Positions 1 to 10,875 of a DNA stretch of 64,000 nt are shown in pieces (position 1 is the stretch's first letter; the number at the start of each line of letters is the position of its first letter). The notes beneath the pieces are model-generated. The model worked only from the letters and a program-made list of their open reading frames with translations, searched no databases and was not told the origin of the DNA. Both the position numbers and the translations under genes were made by a program. Source of the DNA: Diplodia intermedia (taxonomy: Eukaryota > Ascomycota > Dothideomycetes > Botryosphaeriales > Botryosphaeriaceae); contig JAKEKT010000004.1 of assembly GCA_021495925.1 (NCBI GenBank), positions 1 to 64,000 of the forward strand. The letters are read 5' to 3'.

Positions 1-118
1 CAGAGCGGGCTGCCACCTTCTCGCCCGCTTCGTCATTGAGATCGCATACGAGCACCTTAGCACCCTCCTCGACGTAATGCTTCGCAATCGCCTCACCGAA
101 GCCTGCACCGGCAGGAGA
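1..118 (-). pseudogene. Short-chain dehydrogenase/reductase fragment (N-terminal cofactor-binding part)
   Basis: Read on the minus strand, the first ~118 bases encode a Rossmann-fold start: GAGFGEAIAKHYVEEGAKV followed by LVCDLNDEAGEKVAARS. This is the glycine-rich NAD(P) motif, helix and beta-2 Asp of short-chain dehydrogenases (known family). The rest of the protein would lie beyond the left edge. The usual upstream strand (a KVxIVTG-type sequence) is not found to the right; homology stops at about position 115, exactly where AT-rich sequence begins. A possible splice acceptor (TGCAG) lies just before the GFGE codons, so a 5' exon lost to, or displaced by, the AT-rich insert is possible. 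I treat it as a truncated gene, but an intact gene with a distant first exon cannot be excluded. Confidence 0.6.
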
Positions 119-1455
119 GCAACCAATTCTCCAGTTTTTACTACCAAATTGCTAAGCAAATCCGGAGAATTCGCTAAGATCGCTAGCAAGCCCACCTATT
201 AACGCGACAGTGGTGGGACGGTAGTTAGATGGGCGAGGATTAAGAAGCTCCGACCGGAGGTGTTGCCGCGCCGGCCGGAATATTAATAATCCGTAAGGCT
301 AAGCCTATATTGGTAAGCTTCCGCACGGATACCCGAGGAACACTACTTTACTTAAATTTAGTAGAGCGAGACTTCTATCAACACCACGCCTAATATATCG
401 ATCGTATCGCGATGCAACTTCGCACATGTTAAGAAAGGCATATTTAAATGCCTAGAAAAAAGTTACGTGGGAATCGCAGTCGATTTGGGTGTGATGGATG
501 GTAGGTGGGGAGGGGGGGTCAATAATCGGCGAAGGGGGGGTCAAATATTGGAAATGGGGGGGTCAAATTTGTAGGCACCTTTTATATACACTTGTCAAAA
601 ATTCCAAGGATCATTCTGCTTTGGTTCTTACCTCTCCACAAACAGTCACCCAGCTTTGTCCAGACTGCTCTGTGACTGGGGACTTAGTATGCTTAGTGTA
701 GCCACATGACTTGTGAGTGAGAATTTAGAAGAAAATGGAGACAAGGAGCGGTGGCTCCGCCAGATGATACTTGGACCTTGCCGGGGAGCAGTTGACCTGA
801 TGACTAAAAAAGAGAGCGCGGATATTAGTAGCTCCTCTCTCTAGCCTGGAAAGCTTTCTACAAGCTGTCTCTTAACCCCCGCGCTGGCAGCCGTCATACA
901 CGCTGCTTGTTGAGAGTCTTGGCTGGAGGCACCAATCACCACTAGCACTAAAGTAGAACCACACTTTTACGAGGTTCTTTCTAATTCAACTCTTCGAGAT
1001 GGTTCTTGTTTGACTTGAATAGTGGGTGGGCGGAAGAGTAAAAGGGGGCCAATATGGGAACGAACGAACCCCTAAAGCGTACAAAAGCTGCGTTGCAGAA
1101 CCGGTCAAACCTGGCACACAAACCACCAAGCTCATCCGTCTCGACAGTGGAATCATCAAATAACAGCGACTGTCTGTCTGTAATTCATGGCCAACCTCTC
1201 TCGCCGCTCAACAGCCCCAAACAATTTTCTTTTCTGGTTGCAACACTCAAAAACCCGACAAAATCCAAAAGATGAGAGCCGCCCTACCAAAACGAAAAGA
1301 AGACGGAATATTGCTCAATCTAGCCTGTCTGCATAACCGAAATATCCCTCATCAGACTCCCTCCATTACACCACTCAAACTCCCCACCTCGACAATTCTC
1401 TCCTCACTCTTCCTCCTCAATACGGCGCAAAGCACGCCTCTTGCATCCGCTCTAT
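119..1455. other. AT-rich, repeat-like block with no gene
   Basis: From about 121 to 460 the sequence changes abruptly to TA-rich DNA. By eye TpA steps outnumber ApT steps and CpA/TpG are scarce, as expected of a repeat altered by RIP (inference). Around 440-457 there is an imperfect palindrome centred on atttaaat. From 460 to about 1040 are G-runs (see the tandem repeat at 512-567) and low-complexity sequence. The last 400 bases are the likely 3' flank of the decarboxylase gene. No open frame here resembles a protein, and no terminal repeats or transposase motifs are visible, so the element type is unknown. Confidence 0.5.
512..567. repeat. Three G7TCAA repeats with 22-bp spacing
   Basis: Three copies of a G-run followed by TCAA start near 512, 534 and 556, that is, every 22 bases, separated by unrelated AT-containing spacers. 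It sits inside the AT-rich block. No function is evident. Confidence 0.6.
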
Positions 1456-4400
1456 TCACTTACTCCCAATCTTCTCAAGCTCCTTGACCCAAGCCGCCAC
1501 AGGATCCACCCTCTTGTACGGATCCACATTCAACCACTCGGCATCGACGAACACGCCGGGTCCCAGGGTCATCTTACCCCTCCCCACAAGCAGACCATCG
1601 TCCCCCTCCTCGCCCTTTCCCAGCTTCTCCCACGCCTCCAGCACCTCCTGCCCGTCCTGGCTTCCCGCGACCGGATCTTTCCACACGCTGACGGCGAACT
1701 CCTTTCCCTGCTGGAAGAAGAAGTTGGGCAGGGAGGCCAGGGTGGCGTTCTTGTCGGGGAACGGCTGCATCGTCTCCTCGCGGACGTCGTCGATGAAGAG
1801 GAGAAGTGGCGTGCCATCGTGGGAGGCGTCGCGCTTTTGCGGCGCTGTGGGGAAGGACAGGTTGATGGCCGGCGCGGTGAGCTGGATGTTAGGGTAGCGG
1901 AGGAGTGCGTGGTCGATGTGGAGTAGGGAGGAGTCGGTGGCATCGAAATCGCCGTAGAGGTAGAAGGGCATCCGGCCGCTAGGATAGTCCGTGGCAAGAG
2001 AGGGCCCGGTGAGGGGACGGTCGAGCCACTTGCGCTTGACCTTGACTGGGACGGACGGAAGCATAGGTCGGCTAGTGAGAGAGTTAGGCGTCAGTCATTT
2101 GATCGGGTGCGGGAGGTAGAAGGGCAAGACGATGAAGAACGTACGTCATGTCGGAATTCAGGTATCCGATCAGTTCTCCAGACTCGTTGATAGCCCGTGT
2201 CAGGTCAACGGCCTGAGTTGTGGAGAAGGTGATGAGTTCTTCTGGGTATTGCGACTTAAGAGTCAGATAGTCTTGTTTTGTGTCTTCGGGAAGATCGACT
2301 TCAAAGATGGTCTGACGGCGATTGTTTGCGGCATGGAAGCTGGGCTTGTGTACGAAGTAGATTGGATCTTGGCCTTGTACCAAGAACTCGTGGTTGTCTT
2401 CGGTCAAGGCATTACGCTCACGGGAGACCTGATACTCGTCAGCGTCACTGTGCGAGGCATTGTATTCCACCACGGTCACGTACCATCACCTCTTTTTCAA
2501 CCACCTTCTTGAAGATGGTTGTCAGCTCAGTGATGAAGTCCTTCTCCGTTGGGAAAGGCGACATGACAACATTGCGCAATACGAACAAGTCCTCGTTGTC
2601 ATCTCTCAACCCGAGCCTCTCCTTGAATTTCCGAGCACAGTCGCCGTACAACTCCGGAGTAAACTCAGTAGACGTGAGATAGAGTGGGATCTTGGTCGGG
2701 TCGTCGCCGGGGGAATCGACCGAGAAATTCTCCACCACGCGCCGCATCAGATAGTTGGCCTCGAGAGTATCCGTGTTAAGCCGGCCGTCTGAGGTGCGGA
2801 AGTTGATCGCAAAAGCGTTGATGTTCAGGTCAGAACCAAGCTTGCGGAGAAGGGAGAGCGCAGTATCGCCGCCGGGGCTGGTGCTGCTGTTCGTGACAAT
2901 GTTGAGGTTCGAGGACGAGAGAATGTTGTCTCGGATCCACTGCTTCTCGGCTTCGATGGATTCGGGGGTTGCGTTGGGCTCAAGCTCGGAGGGAAGCATG
3001 TTGAAAGGTACAACAACGAACTCCATTGTGTCGTCCGTCATTGCTGCCCACTGGGCGGAAAGCTGTTATTGCCGGTGGTCAGCCCCGCCTTTTGCGTCAA
3101 CCGTCGGCTTGAATTACCCACCCTGCTGCAGGAGTAAGTCACTTCTCCCAGCAATGCGCCGTATCCATCAGGGTTCAGTCCGATGCACTTGTTCGACATG
3201 AAGGTCGATACGGCTGAGGCTCCGGGCTTGCTGGCTGGATGTCAATTACTCCACAAAATCTCGCTTTGGCAGAGAGCACTTGCCTTCCTTCTAATCCATA
3301 GATACCAATACTGGAAGTTGCGCCTTGGGAAAGATACGGACTCGTCCAGGTTATCAGATATCGCATCCGGCCATCACGGTAAGCAAGTCCCCCTGCAGGG
3401 TAGGGCACATACCCCGACTTGTGCGGGTCCAGCGTGATCGAGTCCGCTTGCCGCAACCACCAGAGGTCTTCCTGAGTATCCTTGCGTAAGGAACTATCTG
3501 GAACGAAGCCCTCTGCATCTCCCAGGCCCACTGGTAGAGTCCCCATGAAGCCACTGCCAGGGGTGTAGTCGCGTGGCAACATGGACGCGAAGTAACCTCC
3601 CCAGGCTGCATCAGCGTGAACGAGGAAAGAGAGACCTCGCGCCTGGAAGCGACGGCGTAGGGAGAGGATATCACCCAAGGGATCGACAGCACCTTCCTCG
3701 GTCGAGCCAATGATGGCCACAACAGCATAAACAGCCTGTTCGTTTCTGAGGTTCTCCTCGAGGCGCTTCTCGAGCTCCTCTATGTTGATTCGCGCTCCGT
3801 AGTCGACCGGGATGCCGACCATGTTTTCGGAGCCAATGCCAGCAACGGCTCGTGAACTGTCAGCTCTACAACGTGCATTGGGGGACGGCCGGGTTGCTTA
3901 CCGCCTCCTTTCGGCCAGGAGTAGTGACGTGTGTTGGAAAGCATGTATTGGGCAGGCTTCTCAATGCCAAAGTCGCGATCCAAGGCTTCTTTGCCACGAG
4001 ACTGAATGCCATACTGATCCAAGATCTGTTCAATGTACTTGGAAGAGATGCCGTAGTCCCGATTGAGACGGTCCGGGATGTCAAGAATTGTTCCAGGCCT
4101 CAAGTTCAGTAGCTCCCACGTGGTCAATTCTGTGAAGAGCTTCTCAACATTCTGAGCCGTCTTGATGGTGAATGTGTCTGCTAAAAAGCAAAGAGGGCCA
4201 TCGAAGGCTTGACGCATGGCGAGAGGATAGTACTTGATGTTTCGCGCTGAACAGTCCTTCACATTAGCCCATGACACTGGCCAACGGGGGCTACGCTCTT
4301 GTATTCCTGCCGAACTTACCGACCCTGTAACGGTCAGCATCGCCTCACTATCAGACTACAGATGTTTACTTGCCAGATTGATTCCAGATTGGCGACGGTG

Positions 4401-5318
4401 CCACCACAGGTAATGTGCCCCCACCCGACCGGCTGTGACGGGTTGGCTACTGAGATTTTGGGCTCAGATGTGTTGTAGCCGAGCATCTCGCAGAGTTGCT
4501 CCCCAACTTGCAGCTCGACAACGGTCGTGATTGGAGAGGCCTCGAGTGCCACATTGTTCGGGTTGTAGAACATGGTCATGAAGTATCCAAGCATAGCAGG
4601 CATACTCATATCCTGCCAGACGTGTTAGCTCTTGAGAAGCCAGGGATGTATTGCTGTCTCGGGGAAACTCAACCGTTGCCATATGGGCCTGGTATCTGGG
4701 AGAGAAGAAAGGAATCGAGGTTGCGGACATCAGTTGTGACAGATCTCCGACGGCTTTGGCGACGGATGCAGTGCGCTTCTGAAACGTCTCCGAGGTTTGG
4801 ATATCGTCGGTGATGAACTCCTGCGGGGAACAGTCAGTGGAAATGCTACCGTGTGCCTTTTCTCGTTCAGAGTGGCGGTGGTTGCGGTAAGAAGAGAACG
4901 GGGGGAAGGAAGCGGGGTCAGAGGCAGGGTTGGTCGAATGGAAATCTGTGCCTACGCCGTCTTCCGGGAAATAGTCCAGTCTGCCCTTCTCGAGGTGGTC
5001 GAGGATGACGTTCATGTTGTCTTTGAAGTAGCTGAGGTTCTCGGCTCGGGGTCCTATGAAGTAGGAGCTGATTGCTTGATGGCTTTTGTCCTCAACAGAC
5101 TTCTTGGAAGCGCCGCTGGTGAAGACATTGCCGTTGTCTTTCTTGAGCTCAATGCCACCGGTGATGCCACTGAGGCCCTTTGAGACGTCAATCCCGGCAT
5201 TGGCAGAGATGCTGCCGACCTTGGGGACACTTATGCCGGAACTGGTATTGGCCTTTCCGAGAGAGGGGGCGCTCAAGCCAGCGCCGAAGGTGACCCCCCC
5301 TAGGTTGATTTTGCTCAT
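1456..5318 (-). CDS. Group II PLP-dependent decarboxylase, bacterial tyrosine decarboxylase-like
   Basis: Predicted 1128-residue pyridoxal-phosphate amino-acid decarboxylase, probably forming tyramine or another aromatic amine (substrate inferred). After a low-complexity Ser/Gly N-terminus, the order of motifs follows bacterial TyrDC: YFIGPRAEN (near residue 90), RYQAHMATDMSMPA, GWGHITCGGTVANLESIW, ARNIKYYP, HYSWPKGG, HADAAWGGY, and the PLP-lysine motif DPHKSGYVPYPAGG (near 555). The C-terminal domain contains GSDLNINAFAINFRT and LFVLRNVVMSPFPT. About 300 further residues follow the usual end. My exon model is 5318-4674, 4612-4374, 4324-4320, 4246-3902, 3848-3284, 3230-3122, 3062-2484, 2428-2145 and 2071-1456; all phases close. 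Two introns begin with GCAAGT, not GT, and one exon has 5 nt; the WVARN junction this gives agrees with the family. The start is the first in-frame ATG of the long first exon. Expression control is not visible. Confidence 0.85.
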
Positions 5319-6591
5319 GGCTGATGCAGGTGCTTGCGGTTCTGTGGTGCTCCGTGAGAGGAAGGTGGTTCTTCACTTGTCAGGTGAAGGTGTAATGAGA
5401 CAAGAAACGACCACGGGGCGCCAGAAGACGTCCTTTTATGGCCGAGGCGCCCGCCTCCGAGCCCAAGGCATAATTCCGATTCAGCTTGCAAATCCTCGGC
5501 GTGCAACAGCTTCCCCTCACCGGTGGCGCATCACGACAATGCCAGAGCGATAAGGCATTGACACACAGCAGACCACGGTGCACTTCCGCAGGCCGTATCT
5601 GCAAGGCTGGTGGCGTGGGCCCTATGGGATCGAGTGTTGAGATAGGGCCATCAAGCGAAGAGGCATATATGTCGTAAGTGGTGTTTCAACCCGATCGAGC
5701 ATGCTGATCAGTGAAGCAGTCTTGCGGACGTCGAGTGATAACTTCTGTATTGTATTCCAAAGGCCGAACTCCTTGGAGTCGGCGTGGCACAGCTCAATCG
5801 CCTCTGAGGGATGAGGTGAGGGCTTCAAGGAGGCCTCGGCCTGATGGGCCAGTTGTCGTTTGAGGAGAATATGGTGCGCTCCACGAACAGTGTACAACCA
5901 CATGGGAACGGACGAGCGGGGCATGCGTCATGGCGTTTTCGCAGCGCAGGGTGAGTTCGCGGGATCTTGCAGAAGGGCCGGGCCGTGGAGTGGGGAAGAT
6001 CCCTCAGATGAAGCATGGGATCGGAGATCGAAGCCGACACTATGCGAGCCCATGTGGTGAGGTCGAGATGCAGCGATTGGCGAATGAATGCGAGGCAACT
6101 GCGGTGGCACATTTGGTTGTGCTGAGCCGGCTTTCCCAATGCGGCAGGCGCTGCATTTGGGCGGGGTCAAACGGCAGCAGCGACTGGCACATCACAGAAT
6201 CATCGACACGTTACTTCGCCCGCAAGGACTTGTCTACGTCTACCACACCTTGCCCCAACTCTTATGCAAATCACCCCGAAACTCGAGTCGAAAGCGGGCG
6301 AGACTGTTAAAGCTCAGCCCATGCCAACATGTTAAAAAAGAAAATGCCAAAACAATCGCTCAGATCCCTTGCCTCTCCCCCATCCCACGCTGGAACGCCA
6401 TGCCGAGAAATGTTAAATGATAATCTCCCCAACTCTCTACCCTTTGCGCTCTAATGCACGCAAAGGCCAAATGCAGATAATACTTGGGAGAAAGGCGGAT
6501 GGGTGAATGAGAGGGCGTGTTTCCGTCTTTTCCGCTCGGATTGTTAAGAACCGAGCGAATGAGGGGTATCATAACTTTTGTTTCACTTCGT
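5319..6591. other. Intergenic region between decarboxylase and GCV2
   Basis: Contains the 5' region of the decarboxylase gene (right of 5318) and the 3' region of the glycine decarboxylase gene (left of 6592). Only short, overlapping open frames of no recognisable similarity occur, so I see no gene. Confidence 0.5.
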
Positions 6592-9500
6592 TTAAGGCTG
6601 CGCAAACTCCTCGGGCGGAGCGCAAGTGCAGAAGAGGTTCGTGTCACCGTAGGCTGTCACGTGCGTTAGTCGACTGCTCGCTTGGAGGGAAATGAGAACT
6701 CACCGTCGTCCAGCCGTGTCGTGCTCGGCCAGAACTTCTTCTCCCTCAAGTACGGCAGCGGGTACGCCGCGTACTCTCTCGTGTATGGCCTCTTCCACTC
6801 CTCGCTCAACAGATCCTTCTGGCTGTGTGGCGACATCTTCAACACATTACCCTCCTTGGGCACCTCGCCCTTCTCAATCGCCTCGATCTCCTTGCGGATC
6901 TGAATGAACGCTTCACAAAATCTGTCGAGCTCCTCCTTGCTCTCGCTCTCCGTCGGCTCAATCATGAGCGTGTTGGCCACCGGCCAGCTCATGGTCGGTG
7001 CGTGGAACCCGTAGTCCTGAAGGCGCTTGGCGATGTCGATGGCTTCGATGCCAGCCGTCTCCTTGAACTTGCGCACGTCGAGAATGAACTCGTGCGCGCA
7101 ACGACCCGCGGCGTTGGTGTACAGGATCGGGTAGTGCGGCTTGAGCCGGGAAAGGATGTAGTTGGCGTTGAGGAGGGTGAGCTTGGTGGCGTGGGTGAGG
7201 CCGTGCCCGCCCATCATCTTGATGTAAGACCAAGAGATGGGCAGGATTGAGGAAGATCCCCAGGGCGCGCCCGAGACCGGCGCAATGGCCTTCTCACCAC
7301 CGGTCGGGACAATGGGGTGGCCGGGGAGGTAGGGAGTGAGATGCTTAGCAACACCAATGGGGCCAACACCAGGACCACCACCGCCGTGAGGGATACAGAA
7401 GGTCTTGTGGAGGTTCAGGTGGCAGACGTCAGCGCCAATCTCGCCGGGCGAGCAAAGACCGATCTGGGCGTTCATGTTGGCGCCGTCCATGTAGACTTGA
7501 CCGCCATGCTCGTGGACAAGCGTGCAGACTTCCTTGATCTTGGGCTCGAAGACGCCAAAAGTGCTGGGGTAAGTGACCATGATAGCACCAAGCTCCTCAC
7601 TATGCTTCTCGCACTTGGCCTTCAGATCATCCATGTCCAGGTTGCCAGTGCCAGTGTCGCACTTGATCGTCACAACACGCATGCCAGCCATGGCGGCACT
7701 AGCAGGGTTAGTGCCGTGGGCAGACACGGGAATCAAGCAAATGTCACGCTTCTTGCCGGGCTGCTGCTCCAGGTACTTGCGGATGACACGAAGGCCAGTG
7801 AACTCGCCCTGGGCTCCAGAGTTGGGCTGAAGAGAGACGGAGTCGAAGCCGGTAATTTCAGCCAGGTCCTTCTCAAGCTCGGTGATGAGAGTGGCATAGC
7901 CCTTCGCCTGGTCCTTGGGAACGAATGGATGGATGGACGAGAACTCGGGCCAGGTGACGGGCGCCATTTCCGTAGTGGCGTTGAGCTTCATGGTGCAGGA
8001 ACCCAGCGGAATCATGGAGTGGACAAGGGAGAGATCTTTAGACTGAAGGTGATGGATGTAGCGGAGAAGCTCGGTCTCAGAGTGGTGGGTGTTGAAAACC
8101 GGGTGGGTCAGGTAGGGTGTCGTACGCTTGAACTGCTCGGGAATGCCAGCCGCGTTGACTTGCTCGGCAAGAGCCTCGAGATCGGGGAGGGTCTTGACGC
8201 CAACAAAATGGCCAAACACGTCCAGGATGTCCTCGATGTCATTCTTGGTGATGGTCTCGTCCACAGTGATACCAATGTGGCTTTCATCAATCTTCCTCAA
8301 GTTGATCTTCTTGGCGTCCAGGACCTTCTTGATGAGCCTGTCCGAATTGTTCTCCGTGTCAACAACGACAGTGTCAAAGAGCACAACCCCCTTCTGGCCA
8401 GTGCCCCGCTTTCTGGTCTCAAAGCCAAGCTGGTTCAAGCCCTTTTGCAAAACTCGCGCGGCAGTGATTGTCCTCTCGGCAATGGCCTTTAAGCCCTGAG
8501 GGCCATGGTAGATGGCGTAAAACGCACTCATGTTCGCCAGGAGGGCCTGGGCTGTGCAGATGTTGCTTGTGGCCTTCTCCCGGCGGATGTGCTGCTCTCG
8601 GGTCTGCAGGGCAAGCCTTGCCGCATTGTCTCCCAGGCGGTCCTTCGAGAGGCCAATAAGGCGACCAGGCATCTTGCGCTTGTGCTTATCGCTCACAGCA
8701 AAGAAGGCAGCATGAGGGCCACCGTAGCCAAAGGGCACGCCGAAGCGCTGCGCGTTTCCGAAAGCAATGTCCGCGCCAAACTCGCTAGGGGGCTTCAGGA
8801 CAGTCAGAGCAAGTAGGTCTGTGGCAACGCTGACGGTGGCACCAAGCTTGTGTACAGCGTCCGAAAGAGCCTTGTAGTCCTCCACACCTCCGTATGTGTC
8901 CGGGTACTGCACCAGCACACCGACAAGATCCTGGCCGATTTCCTGTACACGCTTGCTGCCTTCCTTCAGCACGTCGCCGGTCTCAATAGTGATACCAAAT
9001 CCCTGAGCACGAGACTGGAGGACTGCGACGGTCTGCGGGTGGCAGCTCTCGTCCACGAAGAAGACCTTCGTCGGCCTCCTGAGCCTGCTCGCGGGCAAAG
9101 CATTCATAGCAACCGTCATGGCCTCGGCGGCAGCCGTTGGCTCGTCCAGAACGGAGGCATTAGCAATTGGCAAGCCAGTGAGGTCGGAGACCATAGTCTG
9201 GAAGTTTAGCAGAGACTCCAGGCGACCCTGGCTGATCTCGGGCTGGTAGGGGGTATAACTGGTGTACCAGCCGGGGCCCTCGAGGACGTTACGCTTGATA
9301 ACCTCGGGCGTGCGGGTGCCCGCATAGCCGCAGCCAATGTAGCTGCGGTAGACGCTGTTACCATTGGCAATCTCGCGAAGGCGGCCTATCAACTCGCTCT
9401 CGGTGTATCCGTCCTGGCTGAAAGCCGTCTCGCCGGTCTTGGTGCGGACCTGGGGTCCGTCGATCTTGAGATTGCGGTCCGACAGCACGTCTTCGGGCAC

Positions 9501-9839
9501 GACCTGCTTCACGAACTCGTCAAGCGAGCTGACAGGCGGGTCGAGGACCTTGAGCATCTGCTCGGCATCGGCGGCGGACGGGCCAATGTGGCGGTGGGGG
9601 AAGCTATCGAGCGGTGCAAAGGCGGAGCCGCGCTTCTTCGCCGGGGTGTTGCCGTTGGTGTCTGCGGTCGAGCTGGTGTAGAACGTGCGGGCAAAGGAAG
9701 ACGGCCTTGAGCTCTGCTTCAGCGTCGCCAGGCTCTGGCGCTGTGCGGCGCACAGGAAGCGGGAGTTGCGCGTGGCGCTATCGCGCGAGAGCACGAGACG
9801 CGTCGCGCGGAAGCTTGCTCTGGCGCACTGAGACTGCAT
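6592..9839 (-). CDS. GCV2: Glycine dehydrogenase (decarboxylating), P protein of the glycine cleavage system
   Basis: A 1065-residue mitochondrial PLP enzyme that decarboxylates glycine and passes the aminomethyl group to the lipoyl H protein. The N-terminus is basic, Ser/Arg-rich and acid-poor (MQSQCARASFRATRLVLSRD), as expected of a matrix targeting peptide. FPHRHIGPSAADAEQML opens the conserved region. The C-terminal half carries the PLP-lysine motif HLNLHKTFCIPHGGGGPG (lysine near residue 811), with MIPLGSCTMKLNATTEM and GWRSSGS-type substrate-binding segments around it. One intron (6703-6654, GTGAGT...GACAG) lies near the 3' end. Splicing replaces a premature stop with the conserved tail AYGDTNLFCTCAPPEEFAQP. 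Length matches fungal homologues. Long open frames on the opposite strand are shadows of its high third-position GC. Confidence 0.97.
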
Positions 9840-10875
9840 GATGGGAATCGAGAGGGCGCACCCGCCCCTTTGCGCTGTGTGGATGGTCTGCTTTTGCGAA
9901 AAGGGCGAAGGGCAGTGTCGAATTTGCTGTGGCGGTCGTGACGTAGGACCAATCCAGTCCCAGGGAACGGTGTTGCTACTCAGGGAATGTTCCGCACGCG
10001 CGGGCTGGGGGAGGACGAACGGGACGCGTCAGGTCGACCAGGCCGCTAGGAACAGGTGCTCGAGGAGTCCCTTTGGGCGTGCTTGCACGAAATTTCCATT
10101 ATGTGGGCGGCAGCAGGGTGGTTTTGAGGCGCTGGTTATCAGCGGCAGAGCGCGCTCGGTGCTCTCGGGATCCTCGCCGAGTCCCAGGGCCCGGCCGGTG
10201 TCGGAATCTTGCGGAGCGATCCCATGCGACGCGGCTCAAAGGCACGCCAGCCCAGAGATACAAGAGTCAGCGCCCAGGCACATGTCAAGATGGTATCAGG
10301 TAACGCCTCCGTTCCCACGATGCTCATTGGCCCGAACCCGCCATAGATCTCAGTCCGCGGCGCCATATGACTGGCCGACACTGCATATTCGCCGAACTGC
10401 GTGCCAAGTGAGCCGACGGACCGCTTCTGCTGGCGCCGCCGCCCAAGCACATCTTGATGAATACGGCTTTTCAATTACTTCATTGAATACGCAAAAGCAC
10501 CAGATCTCCGCTGCTACTCGTTCCAGAATGTCCAACCGACAAGAAATCCAGTCATCTGCACGCTCTGTGCCCCAGCGCCGCCGCTCATACTGATGTGACA
10601 AAACTTTTGTGCCCCCCTGTCCGCCTTAACGCCAAAACAGGAAAATTTAACCCTCTCGCTAGCCAGCAAACGTAACCGCATCCGCTTGCAGCCTTGGTTT
10701 CATCGCCCCGGGCTCGCTCCCGATCCCCTTCGTCGCGAATAATATGTCTAGAAGAAAGTACCAAACGGGCGGGGCTGCATCCACTAGCACGGGTCCGAAC
10801 GTACTGTACAGAGAACAGGAGCAACTCTCCTTAAACGCCGTTGTTGCATGTTGAATTGGTCGAAGATGAAGGATT
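9840..10875. other. Intergenic region between GCV2 promoter and RCC1 3' end
   Basis: Holds the GCV2 upstream region. Open frames on both strands (up to about 250 codons) are arginine/serine-rich, overlap in several frames and show no domain, so I read them as chance frames in GC-rich DNA. Confidence 0.5.

Noticed and set aside
7317..8492. 391-codon open frame on the plus strand inside GCV2
   Set aside because: Antisense shadow of a strongly conserved, GC3-rich gene; no domain of its own.
9838..10593. 251-codon plus-strand frame upstream of GCV2
   Set aside because: Low-complexity composition and no recognisable motif; lies in a promoter region.
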